From the NCBI GenBank assembly GCA_032717465.1, contig CM064732.1, forward strand, positions 25,408,297-25,472,296: a DNA stretch of 64,000 bases. The letters run 5' to 3'. Of this stretch, positions 1 to 10,799 are shown piece after piece. The stretch is from Coenobita brevimanus. Taxonomy: Eukaryota; Arthropoda; Malacostraca; Decapoda; Coenobitidae. The notes beneath the pieces are model-generated. The model did not search any database and was not told the DNA's origin. It saw nothing but the letters and a program-made list of their open reading frames with translations. The position numbers and the translations under genes are program-made. Positions within the stretch are counted from its first letter, which is position 1. The number at the start of each line of letters is the position of its first letter.

Positions 1-4
1 AGAA

Positions 5-121
<117 letters not shown>

Positions 122-279
122 CGGAGGGGGGGGTGGCATGTGTGTGAGGGTACGTGCATGGGTTGCTTGGGTATATGTGCCGGCGCGTGCGTCCATGTTC
201 GTACAAGGGGTTTCTTTTTATTACACTTTTCAAATTTGACCGACTGATGGTGGACAATGCAAAAATTATGGTACTGTAG

Positions 280-470
280 TTCCCCCTCCACACCCATCCC
301 TCCCTTCATCTACCCCATCCCCCTCCATCCATCACCTCTTCCTCTCTCATCCCAATTCTCCAGCTCTCCTTTCACCTCACTTCTCCCCTTCCTCAGTTTA
401 TTCACTCAGTTGTCTCCCTTTCCTTTTTCCCACCTCCCCCTATCTCCTTCCCTTCCTGCACCCCACACCC
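280..470. repeat. CT-rich polypyrimidine tract
   Basis: The plus strand is almost all C and T (CCCTCC, TCTCC blocks) for about 190 bases. The apparent proline/serine-rich reading frame is a composition artefact. Confidence 0.8.
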
Positions 471-540
471 TCTTTGTGTCTTTGGTCGTGAGGTTGAGAA
501 GACTAGTTTATTCCTTTTTAATAAGTGAAGGTATATGAAT

Positions 541-1440
541 TTTGCTGGGCGTTATTTGGTTTGTGTGGGGGTGATTTATTAACAATTACTGCATTTTAAC
601 TGTCTTCTGTCGGTTTGCCTTTTTGCAACAGAAATTAGCCTTCCTAGTCCCAAATGATCAATCTCTTCAGTACGATGACTTTTGGCTAATCCATTCATTC
701 AGCTGATGCCTATTTTATTTCCATCTTTCTACCACCACACGAATTTTCTTAATAGGAAAAGAGAACATTTCAAACCGCAGGTGTTAGCTACAGTCTTTGT
801 TAGTCCTTTCACTTATGCTTTTGGCCTTTTGAACATTACCTCATCGTATAACATTACTAACCCCTCCGTTGCCCAGCAATTTGTCGGTAGCCTACTCACT
901 AACCTACCCCGGGGACGATTTTTGAAGTGTCGAAATCTTACTTTTGTTCTCCTTTCCAAATTGAAGAGGAACCTCAGACGCATCATGCAGTGCAATTTTG
1001 AGTTTCCTAGACCCATCCTGAGCCGCGCAATTGAACGCGGAATTTGCGCAAATTCAGGCAACTGATATTAGTCACACGTAGGGTATTTCCGTGACGCAAC
1101 GTCACAGTTATTTATTATTTTTTATTTTTACCAAAAAAACATTTTCAGTGGTGCTGAAATTGTGCGAAATGACTAGATATGTGTATTTTCAAAATTTTCA
1201 GTACATGATTCGCAAGGTTTAAATAAAATGATTATGAATTTATTTTGCATTTTTCGATGTTTGTTTATGGTAGTATCGACTTATTTTTGTAGTGTGGGTG
1301 GTTGAGTTTGTTGGAAAAGGGAGGCGAGAGTGTCTATTTTCAGACCTAAATGGAATAAAACGTCATCCCTTGAGTGCACAAGCTAGACAGTGAGGGTTGA
1401 AATGCGAGAGGACCTGCAAATTGCACCTCACGCGAGCTGA
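541..1440. other. No gene recognised, AT-rich
   Basis: AT-rich sequence with no recognisable domain. A 127-codon open frame near 682-1065 shows no family motif, and an opposite-strand frame overlaps it, so neither is called as a gene. Confidence 0.6.
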
Positions 1441-1443
1441 TGT

Positions 1444-1735
1444 ATTTTCCTCTTATTTTCATGTTTTTTTTTGTGTATGCCTGTATTTATTCATAATCGT
1501 AAATAAGGTGGTTGTGTGTTTTGCACGGGAGCAGAAAGATGATAGTTTTTGTCAGGGTCGAGGTAATGGGTGTAACTGTGTGTATGGTCACGAGCGAAAA
1601 AAATCATTCAACTATTCATCACGGCAGAAAGCGCTGAACTGACAGATGAAGTGTGAGGGTGGGGGATTAAGGGTCACTCTCATGTCCGAGACGTTCATTC
1701 ACTTCCCAAAAGTTTTCACAGTTTCCTACAAGTAG
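1444..1735. repeat. Tandem duplication, unit 1
   Basis: This stretch is repeated about 361 bp downstream. Shared landmarks in the same order are TATGCCTGTATTTATT, ATAATCGTAAA, GGTGGTTGTGTGT and CGAGACGTTCATTCACTTCC. The copies have diverged by substitutions and small indels, so the duplication is old. Confidence 0.85.
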
Positions 1736-1804
1736 CACTACATCTAGTGATCCAAGCCAGTACAGCAAACCCGAGCAAACAAGATAACAAATAATACTGT
1801 ATTG

Positions 1805-2098
1805 TTCTCTTATTTTAATGTCTTTTTTGTTTATGCCTGTATTTATTTATAATCGTAAACAGGGTGGTTGTGTGTGTCTCGCATGGGAGGAGAAATGTGA
1901 TATTTTCTGTCTGGGTCGAGAAAATGAGTGTAATTATGAGTGTTTAGGCATGGCCATAAGCAAAAACAATCGTACATCCACTCGCCATGGCAGCAGGTGC
2001 TAAACTTACAGATGGGGTGTGAGGGAGTGTTGTGATCAGTCTCAAGATATCCGAGACGTTCATTCACTTCCCCAATATTTTTGCAGTTTTCTGCAAGT
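1805..2098. repeat. Tandem duplication, unit 2
   Basis: Diverged second copy of the 1444-1735 unit, with the same order of landmark words ending in CGAGACGTTCATTCACTTCC and the TTTTGCAGTTTTCTGCAAGT region. Confidence 0.85.
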
Positions 2099-2147
2099 CA
2101 AACCATCAGCCACGCTATAGTGAAACGTCGTTGAACGCCACAGAGGG

Positions 2148-2256
2148 GTGCATCCTGACTCCAACAACTTGATTAGTGATAAACAGTATGGTTTTCGTCA
2201 CGAAAGATCCACTGTTGATAGACTCAGTTTCCTGACTCATACCATCCATCAGTCAA
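2148..2256 (+). pseudogene. Non-LTR retrotransposon RT fragment (LINE family C, part 1)
   Basis: Translation gives an RT palm-region block with QYGFRHERST followed by LSFLTHTIHQSI, typical of Jockey/I/CR1-type LINE reverse transcriptases. It matches the minus-strand copy at 56403-57990. Homology stops at 2256, directly before a TTAG/TTAA-type junction, and resumes at 12756. This is therefore the 5' piece of a LINE split by the 2261-12751 insertion. It is a fragment without its own start or stop. Confidence 0.75.
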
Positions 2257-2319
2257 TTAGCATGTTAAATGAAATGTGGCCCATGGATGGATCAAGGGCT
2301 ATTCTCTTTGGTGCGATAT

Positions 2320-2345
2320 GATCCACCGGTGGGTCATATATAGAT
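2320..2345. repeat. Near-perfect palindrome near left end of composite element
   Basis: The sequence TATGATCCACCGGTGGGTCATA is close to its own reverse complement, with two mismatched positions. Related CCACYGGTG words recur at 12.5-12.6 kb near the other end of the composite element. Confidence 0.6.
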
Positions 2346-2744
2346 ATTCATCTATTTTTCTTCTTATATGTCAATATGAATGAGTATTCAGTGATGTGCT
2401 CTTGTTGTAATACCAATAGGAGATTAAATTATCAAAACATACAAATGTCAGTTTTCCTCTTTATTTGAAAATCAAAGAACATAAATTTAATGCAACTACC
2501 ATCCAATTTTTTTAAGGAATATTCCAAATTATCATAAAGTAGTGGATATTTTCTGTTACAATGCATATAGATGAAGTAGGCCTACATACAAAACAATATC
2601 CTGACAGTATACTGGCTACTGAACAAAAACTCAAACGACATATAGGCTGCATTAGCAAATAATGCACCTTACTAGTGCTGCACAAACCTTTGTCCTCCAT
2701 TTGAACTTACTTTTGATAATTATATATCATAAGTAGTAAGTGCT

Positions 2745-3320
2745 CAGAGAGGGCAGATCTCCGCCAATGCCATTAAAAGGGATCGGGGTCCGGATCTGTG
2801 AATATAGGATCCGGATAAGAATCCAGATCTGCTCCCAAAAGTAGCGTAATCAATTCTTTCTTGGTGCATTGCCCACCATCCCACAAAAATTCATTGAAAT
2901 TCATTGAGAACTCTTGGAAATATTGTGCCGGATACTCCGGATTCGGATCCACCCCAAAATTTACTCATTTTTCCTTGGTTCATCGCCCACCCTTCCACAA
3001 AATTTCATCAAAATCCATTCCTAATCTTTTGAGTAATCCTGCTTACAGATCCGTGGATACAGGGTCCAGATCCGGATCCGTCTCAAAATTTTATAAAATT
3101 TTCCTTGGTCCACGGTGCACCTTCCACAAAATTTTATTGAAATTCACTGAGAATTGTGGAGATATTGCACGGCATACTCCTGATCCAGATCCCCCCCCCC
3201 CCAAATTTAACCATTCCTTCCTTGGGCCATGGCCCACCCTTCCATAAAATTTCATCAAATCCGTTCATAACTTTTTGAGCAATCCTGCTAAAAGAGACAA
3301 ACAGACAAACAAACCCAGGG
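2745..3320 (+). repeat. Modular dispersed repeat with tandem sub-units
   Basis: Four imperfect sub-units of about 120 bp each carry TTCCTTGG, GCCCACC, TTCCACAAAATTTCAT and ATCCTGC words, with GATCCGGAT/GGATCCGG between them. The 3' end is an ACAGACAAACAAAC tail. The same layout of sub-units plus acaaac tail is seen at 14.3, 22.0 and 51.6 kb. It is non-coding; an open frame across it is accidental. Confidence 0.65.
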
Positions 3321-3861
3321 GCTTAGCGGAGGGGGGGGGGGGACGGAAGCGGCGTTCCCCCCCCCTCCTTGAGGGTCTTGAAATAGTATGGGGCTAAAAA
3401 AAAAAATAGTAAATCTTTAAAAATTAATAAATCACATCAGAGAGAGAGAGAGAGAGAGAGAATCATGGTGAGTCAGCGTCATGTAGACATAATTTTGGAT
3501 CAGTTCTCAAAGAGAAATGCAAGAAGACTGAATCTCCTTTTGGGAATAAACAGTACTGCCATGGCATGCAAAATTGCTGAGAGCTTATGTATGTATCTAG
3601 AACTGGTGTGTCTGTGTGTGTGTGTTTTATTTTCATTTTAGTTGATACAGCGGTTATAGAGTACCAGTAAGAATGAAACTACATATATCTCAGTTTGACA
3701 ATATCTTACGTTTTTGTTAATCAGTGTTTCCTTCTAATTTAATTAATTAGAACTATAATTTCTTAAGCATTATCAGTTCAAAGTATGAAAACAATCAGCT
3801 CGAATGAGCGCTAAAGTATTGCCTGTGATCAAAGTAGAAATCTGGTGTGCGTGTGTGTATA

Positions 3862-3866
<5 letters not shown>
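3321..3866. other. G-run, short (AG)n and AT-rich filler
   Basis: Contains a G-run and C-run near 3330-3368, an A-run, a short (AG)n at about 3440-3462 and AT-rich sequence. No gene is recognised. Confidence 0.6.

Positions 3867-3931
<65 letters not shown>
3867..3931. repeat. (TA)n microsatellite, left half
   Basis: Uninterrupted TA tract ending exactly at the left LTR of the retrotransposon. The other half resumes at 10316. The ATAT on each side fits a 4-bp target duplication, but the repeat makes its length ambiguous. Confidence 0.95.
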
Positions 3932-3935
<4 letters not shown>

Positions 3936-4718
3936 ACGGAACAGAGAAAGATAATGTACACTGTAAGAGACTACTAAAAATCACTACTGTCCCGTAAAGT
4001 TCCAGGTTCAAAACAAAAGAGGTAAAATTACAAGCTAAAGTTTAATGCTCAAACTAACAACAAAACATTCAGGACTCATAAGGATAATGTAATGGCAAAA
4101 ACAGGTTAAATATATGGTTAACTGCAATAGCCTCTATTAACACGAAATTAGCAAGAGTAAATTTATCTAAGTCAGCCCTGATAAAATGAAAATACACTGG
4201 GTAATGCTCAGTTAATGCAAGATAAATTATTACAGATACAAACTATTATTAATGATAGCTGACAACAAGAATCCACACGAATCACAAAAGCCCCACTAGG
4301 CCCAAGAATCAACCTTATGCTACACAGTACAAGAAAAAATGCAACAACAGTTATACTCAAATTACACACAGCTGCTAGATGGTTGGAGACTTCCTGAGCA
4401 CTCACAATAATAATAACTGTACAGGGGAGGACAGAGATGTAAACAAAATGAGGAGTAGATCTAAGTGGCAATTAATGTAGAGACTGAGCTCATTATATAG
4501 GGGCCGGCAGAGCTTGATACAACTTGTAAGAAGGACGCGCAAATGAAGCCATAGGGGACAAAGAGTTGACAATCCCGCTCTGAACAACAGAAAGAACGAC
4601 TTACTCTACTATAACGGTAGAAGGGGGGGACTGAGGCAGAACACGCTCGTGATCAAACAGGCAGCACACTGTACGTTAGAATTACACAAAGGATGATGAA
4701 ATCATAGGCTATGTAACA
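3932..4718 (-). repeat. 3' LTR of Gmr1-like element (787 bp)
   Basis: Begins TGTTACGG and ends ATGTAACA on the plus strand, matching the right copy along its whole length. It is 15 bp shorter than the other LTR through four indels. A TATATAA box on the minus strand lies at 4493-4499. Confidence 0.95.
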
Positions 4719-4729
4719 CCTCCCCACAA
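4719..4729 (-). other. Polypurine tract
   Basis: On the minus strand the run GTGGGGAGG directly precedes the 3' LTR. This is the expected position of the primer for plus-strand DNA synthesis in an LTR retrotransposon. Confidence 0.8.
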
Positions 4730-4779
4730 AGAAAAAGAAATTTACAAAGGAAATTTCTTTTTACTCTAAAATAATCTGT

Positions 4780-7700
4780 CTAAAGTCTAGATAAGCAATC
4801 TGCAATAACATTTTCTTTCCCCTTGACATGTTGTATGTCTAATGAATACTCCTGAAGAAGTAGACTCCATCTTGTCAATCTCTGATTTTTATCTTTAAAC
4901 TTACTAAGGAATTTCAGTGGGTTATGATTGGTATAAATGACTATGGGGTCAAAACCAGAACACAAATAAAATGAAAAATGCTGTAAACCCAAAATCAAGG
5001 CCAAAAGCTCTTTTTCAATAGTTGAGTAGTTCTTTTGAGGTGGAGTGAACTTCTTACTGTAATAAGATACAGGGTGTTCAATACCCTGATCATCCTTTTG
5101 CAGCAAAACAGCCCCAGCTCCTGTATCACTTGCATCAACAGCCATCTTAAAAGGCTTAGCAAAATTTGGAGTAGCGAGCACTGGCTGACTTAATAGAATA
5201 GCTTTAAGTTTGTTGAAAGAGGATTCACAGTTATCGGTCCAGACAAATTTAACTCCCTTTTTCAGTAGGTCTGTAAGTGGTGATACAAGAATTGAAAAGT
5301 TAAGAACAAATCTCAGGTAATAACCTACCATTCCCAAAAATCTTTGTAGCTCTTTCCTACTTTTAGGTCTGGGAAGATCACTTAGAACCTGAACCTTAGC
5401 TGCTGGTGGTGCAACATGTCCATCACCAATTACGTACCCAAGGTACTGAACTTTAGCTTGACCAAACTCACACTTTGATAAATTAGCTACAAGATTAGCC
5501 TGAACTAAACGCTCAAGAAATTTACTGACATGGCATAGGTGATCTTTCCAGTTGTCACTGAAGATTAATACATCATCAATATAAACAACACACCCTGCCA
5601 AACCCTCTGTTACAACATTCATGAGCTTCTGAAATGTGGCTGGTGCATTCTTCATACCATACGGCATTACAGAACATGCAAAAGTCTTTCCTAGTATTAC
5701 AAAACATGAGATCTCCCTAGCACGTTCAGTCATAGGTACTTGCCAGTATCCCTTTAACAAATCAAACTTACTTATGTACCTAGCCTTTCTGATCTTGTCT
5801 ATGCAATCTTCCACACGAGGGAGAGGGTAAGTGTCTGTTTTGGTTATCTGATTAACACGTCTGTAGTCAATGCAAAGCTGCTGTGACCCACCTGGCTTAG
5901 GGACTAGAGTGACAGGAGAACTCCACTCGCTCTGACAGGGCTCAATCATCTTGTGGTCCAACAGGTAGCCAAGCTCCTTCTGGATGAGAGGAACTTTCAC
6001 TGGGTTCACACGGTAAGGAGGCAATTTAATTGGCTTTGCGTCTCCAACATCGACATCATGCATCAACACAGTGGTTCTTCCTGGAGTGGCACGGAACATT
6101 TGCGGGTACTCCTGCAGTAATGCCGAAAACTCCTGCCTTTCCTCGGGAGGTAGATGAGAAAGCTTAGTCTGGAGATCATTCATGATATCAGGATTCTTCC
6201 CCAAACTATCACTCAGGCTCATACTGCATGGGAGAGCTTCACTTGCAGACTCAGGTGGAACAGCTACAGTGCAGACTGGATTATTTTCGTCCCGCCTGTG
6301 ATATAACTTTAGCATGTTGATGTGACAAAGTTGCTTGTTCTTTCTACGATCTGGTGTGGCGATGACATAGTTGACATCACTGAGTTTCTTCACAAAACAA
6401 GGTCCACTAAACTTGGCTTGAAGAGGTCGCCCATGTACTGGTAGCAGAATCAAAACTTGATCTCCTGGCTGAAAGTGGCGTAACCTGGACTTCTTATCAT
6501 ACCAAGTCTTCGTCTTCTCCTGAGCAGCTCCTAAATTCTCTCTCGCCAGCTGTAAAGCAGTGGATAGCCGTTCTTTGAACTTCATCACATACTCCAGCGG
6601 GTTGATGTCATCTTCCTCCGACAGCCAGCATTCCTTGAGTAGCTTAAGGGGTCCTCTTACTTCATGGCCAAACAGTAGTTCAAAAGGTGAGAAGCCCAGT
6701 GATTCATTTGGAGATTCTCTTGCGGCAAACACAACGAATGGAAGACTTTTATCCCAGTCTTTCTGATGTTCCAAACAGTATTTCTTGAGCATCGATTTGA
6801 GTGTTTGATGATATCTCTCCAACGCTCCTTGGGTCTGGGGATGGTAAGCTGAAGACGTGATCTGGGTGATGCCCAACTCTTTCAGAGACTGCTTGAAAAC
6901 GTTTGACATGAAATTACTTCCCCGGTCTGACTGTACCTCCTTGGGCAGACCAAACTTTGTGAAGAACCCAAGCATTTCCTTAACCACGTTCTTTGCCGAG
7001 ATATTTCTAAGTGGAATGGCTTCAGGATAACGAGTAGCCATATCAATCAGGGTCAACACATAAGAAAATCCTGAAGAAGTCTTAGGAAGAGGGCCCACAA
7101 TATCCACCAACACACGGGTGAAAGGCGCCTCAAAAGGAGGAATGGGAACTAGAGGTGCAACCTTTTCGGTCTGATTACACTTCCCCACAACTTGACAGGT
7201 GTGACAAGACTTACAATACCAGGAAACATCCCTGAAGATACCTGGCCAGTAGAAGTGTTTCAAAATGCGTGCCACAGTCTTCCTCACTCCAAGGTGTCCT
7301 GCCAAACTGGAATCATGAGCCACTCTAATGATATCCTGCCTACAAACACGAGGGATGACAACTTGATGTACAACCTCCCATTCACAGTCAGCTGATACTG
7401 TTGGGGGTCTCCACTTCCTCATAAGTACTCCAGACTTTACATAATAACAAGTAGAAGCACCGGCTGACTCTTCTTCACTGTAAGCAGAGTTAGCTAGACC
7501 TTTCAGCTCAGGGTCAGCAACCTGCAACTCAACCAACTCTTGACGAGACAAATTATCAACACTACGGGGTACTTCCTCATCTGGTGAGTGGTCCAAATTA
7601 GCAAGAAAAGTGTCAGCTAGGATAACATCATCATCATCATTATCCTCTAAATCACCAGTAACTTTAGACTTAGCCCTAGCGACAGCACATGCAGGGAACA

Positions 7701-9432
7701 CATCAGGGACATCACAATCCTGGGACGCAGCCACTGGCTCACTAGACAACTGAGGAGCTGGACACATTTGACTTCCACCAATATCATTCCCAAGTAAGAA
7801 AGTTACACCTGACATTGGGAGTGTCTCAACCAACCCAACCATAACGGAACCATTAACAAAACCAGACTCTAGATTCACTCTGCATAGAGGGACAGAGAAG
7901 TAATTATTCCCTACACCTTGTAAGATTACAGTTTCATCAGAGGAATTAACATTAGAGCCTAGAACACTGGTCAGCATAAGGGATTGGCAAGTACCTGTAT
8001 CACGATATATTTTAACTGATTTCCTGTCATTACTGTCCAGAGGACTGACAAAACCATCAGACAGGAAATTAGCACATGAACTCTTGAGAGTGTCACCCAC
8101 GTTACTGCTCAAAAGAGGAGCTCCATCATGAGAATTTAAGTTACCCCTCAAAGCAGGTTCAGTTAACTCAGTTAAAGAATTATGGGAACTCTCAAGGGTG
8201 GACACTAGACCAATTGACTGAATATTTAAAGACTCCTTTTTGTTCACATCGCGCTGTCTCCTGAAACATTTCTCCGTAGTATGACCAAGTTTACTACAAT
8301 AAGTACATTTACTTTTCTGAAATCTAGAGGTGAAGCTGGTATTTACTTCCTGAGAAACATCATCTTTATTCTCTTTCCTGTTACCTGTACTCTGAGTAGA
8401 GGCAACGTACTTACTCTCAGCTTTCCCTTTTTCTCTAGAATATCTCTTGTGAGTGAGAACATATTCATCAGCTAAAACTGCAGCATCAGACAAATTATCT
8501 ATTCTTTTCTCATCAAGATATAGGCTTACATCTTTACTAATACACCTTTTGAAGTCCTCCAGCAAAATCATCTGCTTAAATTTACCAAAATCAGAATCCA
8601 CATTCTTAGAATTTAACCACTGCTCTAACAGATCTTCTTTGATTTTTGCATACTCAACATGGAATGGCTTATCTTGCTTATAAGTTGTCCTAAATTTTAC
8701 TCTATAAGCTTCAGGAACAAGCTCATAGGCCTTAAGAATCAAGCTCTTAACTACATCATAATTATCAGATTGATCCTGAGGCAAAGATGCATAAGTTACT
8801 TGAGCTTTACCGGTGAGAACAGTTTGAAGGAGTACTGGCCAATACTTTTTGGGCCAATTAAAACCTGTAGCTACCCTCTCAAACAACTGAAAATACTTTG
8901 TTAAATCAGATTCATTAAAAGGAGGGACAAGTTTAACATTTTTAGCCACATCAGAATCATCAGAGCTAGATGATCCAGTTCCACATTGTTTCATGCGATA
9001 CTCATGGTCTGCCTGAATCCTGGCAAGTTCAACTTGTGCCTGTATCTGTGCCTCCTGAATCCGAGCCTGAGATTCAGCCTCCTTAGCATTTGCTTGAAAT
9101 TCAGCCTCCTTAACACAAGCCTCCTTAGCCTGAGACTCAGCCTCCTTAGCACGTGCTTGAAATTCAGCTTCCTTCACACAAGCCTCCTGCAGGCCTAGCT
9201 GTAACTTAGCTAATTCAATCTGCATTTGCTCATTTGGAGGAGTTACATTAAACAAGCTTTCATTAATCATGTCAACAATTTGATCTTTAGAATGATGAGA
9301 GCGAACAGCAATTCCCAATTGTTGAGCAACAAGCTTAAGTTCATTCTTTGTTCTGTTTTCTACATCACACACTGTTTGCACATTTGACAAAAAATCTTTG
9401 GCTTCATCAAGTGTAGTAATAGTAGACATCAT
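4780..9432 (-). CDS. Gag-Pol polyprotein, Gmr1-like order (Gag-PR-IN-RT-RH)
   Basis: One uninterrupted 1550-codon frame encodes the whole replication machinery. From the ATG at 9432: a coiled-coil region about 65-145 with a duplicated 21-residue unit; Gag core about 165-335; a CCHC zinc knuckle C376-C379-H384-C389; an aspartic protease D478-T-G; an integrase HHCC finger (H706, H713, C743, C746) and catalytic D777, D836, E872 (D-D-35-E) with a GPCF end motif near 1010; then RT from about 1137 (LPPYRVNP) with YIDD 1284-1287; and RNase H (D1433, E1475, D1545). The third RNase H position reads TNHNPL instead of TDHxPL (N1502). In-frame sequence extends to a TTG at 9457-9459, but 9432 is the first ATG, with a second ATG at 9429. 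A fused gag-pol without frameshift is usual for several gypsy groups. Confidence 0.95.
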   Translation of the reverse strand: MMSTITTLDEAKDFLSNVQTVCDVENRTKNELKLVAQQLGIAVRSHHSKDQIVDMINESLFNVTPPNEQMQIELAKLQLGLQEACVKEAEFQARAKEAESQAKEACVKEAEFQANAKEAESQARIQEAQIQAQVELARIQADHEYRMKQCGTGSSSSDDSDVAKNVKLVPPFNESDLTKYFQLFERVATGFNWPKKYWPVLLQTVLTGKAQVTYASLPQDQSDNYDVVKSLILKAYELVPEAYRVKFRTTYKQDKPFHVEYAKIKEDLLEQWLNSKNVDSDFGKFKQMILLEDFKRCISKDVSLYLDEKRIDNLSDAAVLADEYVLTHKRYSREKGKAESKYVASTQSTGNRKENKDDVSQEVNTSFTSRFQKSKCTYCSKLGHTTEKCFRRQRDVNKKESLNIQSIGLVSTLESSHNSLTELTEPALRGNLNSHDGAPLLSSNVGDTLKSSCANFLSDGFVSPLDSNDRKSVKIYRDTGTCQSLMLTSVLGSNVNSSDETVILQGVGNNYFSVPLCRVNLESGFVNGSVMVGLVETLPMSGVTFLLGNDIGGSQMCPAPQLSSEPVAASQDCDVPDVFPACAVARAKSKVTGDLEDNDDDDVILADTFLANLDHSPDEEVPRSVDNLSRQELVELQVADPELKGLANSAYSEEESAGASTCYYVKSGVLMRKWRPPTVSADCEWEVVHQVVIPRVCRQDIIRVAHDSSLAGHLGVRKTVARILKHFYWPGIFRDVSWYCKSCHTCQVVGKCNQTEKVAPLVPIPPFEAPFTRVLVDIVGPLPKTSSGFSYVLTLIDMATRYPEAIPLRNISAKNVVKEMLGFFTKFGLPKEVQSDRGSNFMSNVFKQSLKELGITQITSSAYHPQTQGALERYHQTLKSMLKKYCLEHQKDWDKSLPFVVFAARESPNESLGFSPFELLFGHEVRGPLKLLKECWLSEEDDINPLEYVMKFKERLSTALQLARENLGAAQEKTKTWYDKKSRLRHFQPGDQVLILLPVHGRPLQAKFSGPCFVKKLSDVNYVIATPDRRKNKQLCHINMLKLYHRRDENNPVCTVAVPPESASEALPCSMSLSDSLGKNPDIMNDLQTKLSHLPPEERQEFSALLQEYPQMFRATPGRTTVLMHDVDVGDAKPIKLPPYRVNPVKVPLIQKELGYLLDHKMIEPCQSEWSSPVTLVPKPGGSQQLCIDYRRVNQITKTDTYPLPRVEDCIDKIRKARYISKFDLLKGYWQVPMTERAREISCFVILGKTFACSVMPYGMKNAPATFQKLMNVVTEGLAGCVVYIDDVLIFSDNWKDHLCHVSKFLERLVQANLVANLSKCEFGQAKVQYLGYVIGDGHVAPPAAKVQVLSDLPRPKSRKELQRFLGMVGYYLRFVLNFSILVSPLTDLLKKGVKFVWTDNCESSFNKLKAILLSQPVLATPNFAKPFKMAVDASDTGAGAVLLQKDDQGIEHPVSYYSKKFTPPQKNYSTIEKELLALILGLQHFSFYLCSGFDPIVIYTNHNPLKFLSKFKDKNQRLTRWSLLLQEYSLDIQHVKGKENVIADCLSRL
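9061..9186 (-). repeat. In-frame 63-bp tandem duplication in Gag coiled coil
   Basis: Encodes two consecutive 21-residue units, each starting EACVKEAEFQA and containing AKEAESQA, at residues 83-103 and 104-124. The unit length is a multiple of seven, so heptad phase is kept. Confidence 0.85.
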
Positions 9433-9489
9433 GAATAAGTAACAGTCACAAAATATCAAGCAATATCCTTATGATAATATCCTGAATAT

Positions 9490-9507
9490 CCTGATATGAG
9501 GTCGCCA
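9490..9507 (-). promoter_or_regulatory. Primer-binding site
   Basis: Six bases inside the 5' LTR, the minus strand reads TGGCGACCTCATATCAGG. It begins with the TGG that pairs with the CCA end of a tRNA. The tRNA is not identified. Confidence 0.75.
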
Positions 9508-9513
9508 AATTTA

Positions 9514-10450
<937 letters not shown>

Positions 10451-10694
10451 CATTCAGTTAAAAAATAGCAGACAAGTCTAAGTAATTTAGCATAGTTTAA
10501 AGGCTTACCCTATTAGTTTAACGAAGTGGGTAGACCTCCAATGCATGGCACTTTTATAATTACAGACGATGTATGGACTATGGAAGTGGTTGTTAATATG
10601 TTGTATGATACTTGAGTCTTGAGTTACCAAGAGATTGTGAAATATTTAAAATTATATTGCTTTTCTTTAGAACACAAATATATGTTTTTGTTAT

Positions 10695-10790
10695 ACAACG
10701 CTGGGTGGTAACCATATAACCAAACCATACGTGCTTCCTACGTGTAAAACAGGGATTATGGCGTCTGGCAATAGATAGACAGATAGATGG
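10695..10790 (+). mobile_element. Short internally deleted RTE-like LINE derivative
   Basis: The first about 60 bp (ACAACGCTGGGTGGTAACC, ATATAACCAA, CCTACGTG) match the 5' leader of the LINE at 63081-63140. The last about 35 bp (GGGATTATGGCGTCTGGC, then ATAGATAGA) match the 3' end of the same family (minus strand, 33838-33870). The join falls at a shared GGG. All of the roughly 3-kb coding interior is missing. Confidence 0.7.
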
Positions 10791-10799
10791 TTATCAACG

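Noticed and set aside
682..1065. 127-codon open frame
   Set aside because: No recognisable domain, overlapping frame on the other strand, and no supporting context.
2861..3247. 128-codon frame with repeated HRPPFHK-like units
   Set aside because: Lies entirely in tandem sub-units of a non-coding dispersed repeat; the periodicity comes from the DNA repeat.
4208..4471. Hydrophobic open frame within the LTR, also in the other LTR (9818-10060)
   Set aside because: It has no ATG (it opens on TTG), and it is repeated only because LTRs are copies. Not called as a gene.
8659..8904. Plus-strand frames across 5.6-9.2 kb
   Set aside because: Shadows of the intact minus-strand gag-pol frame.
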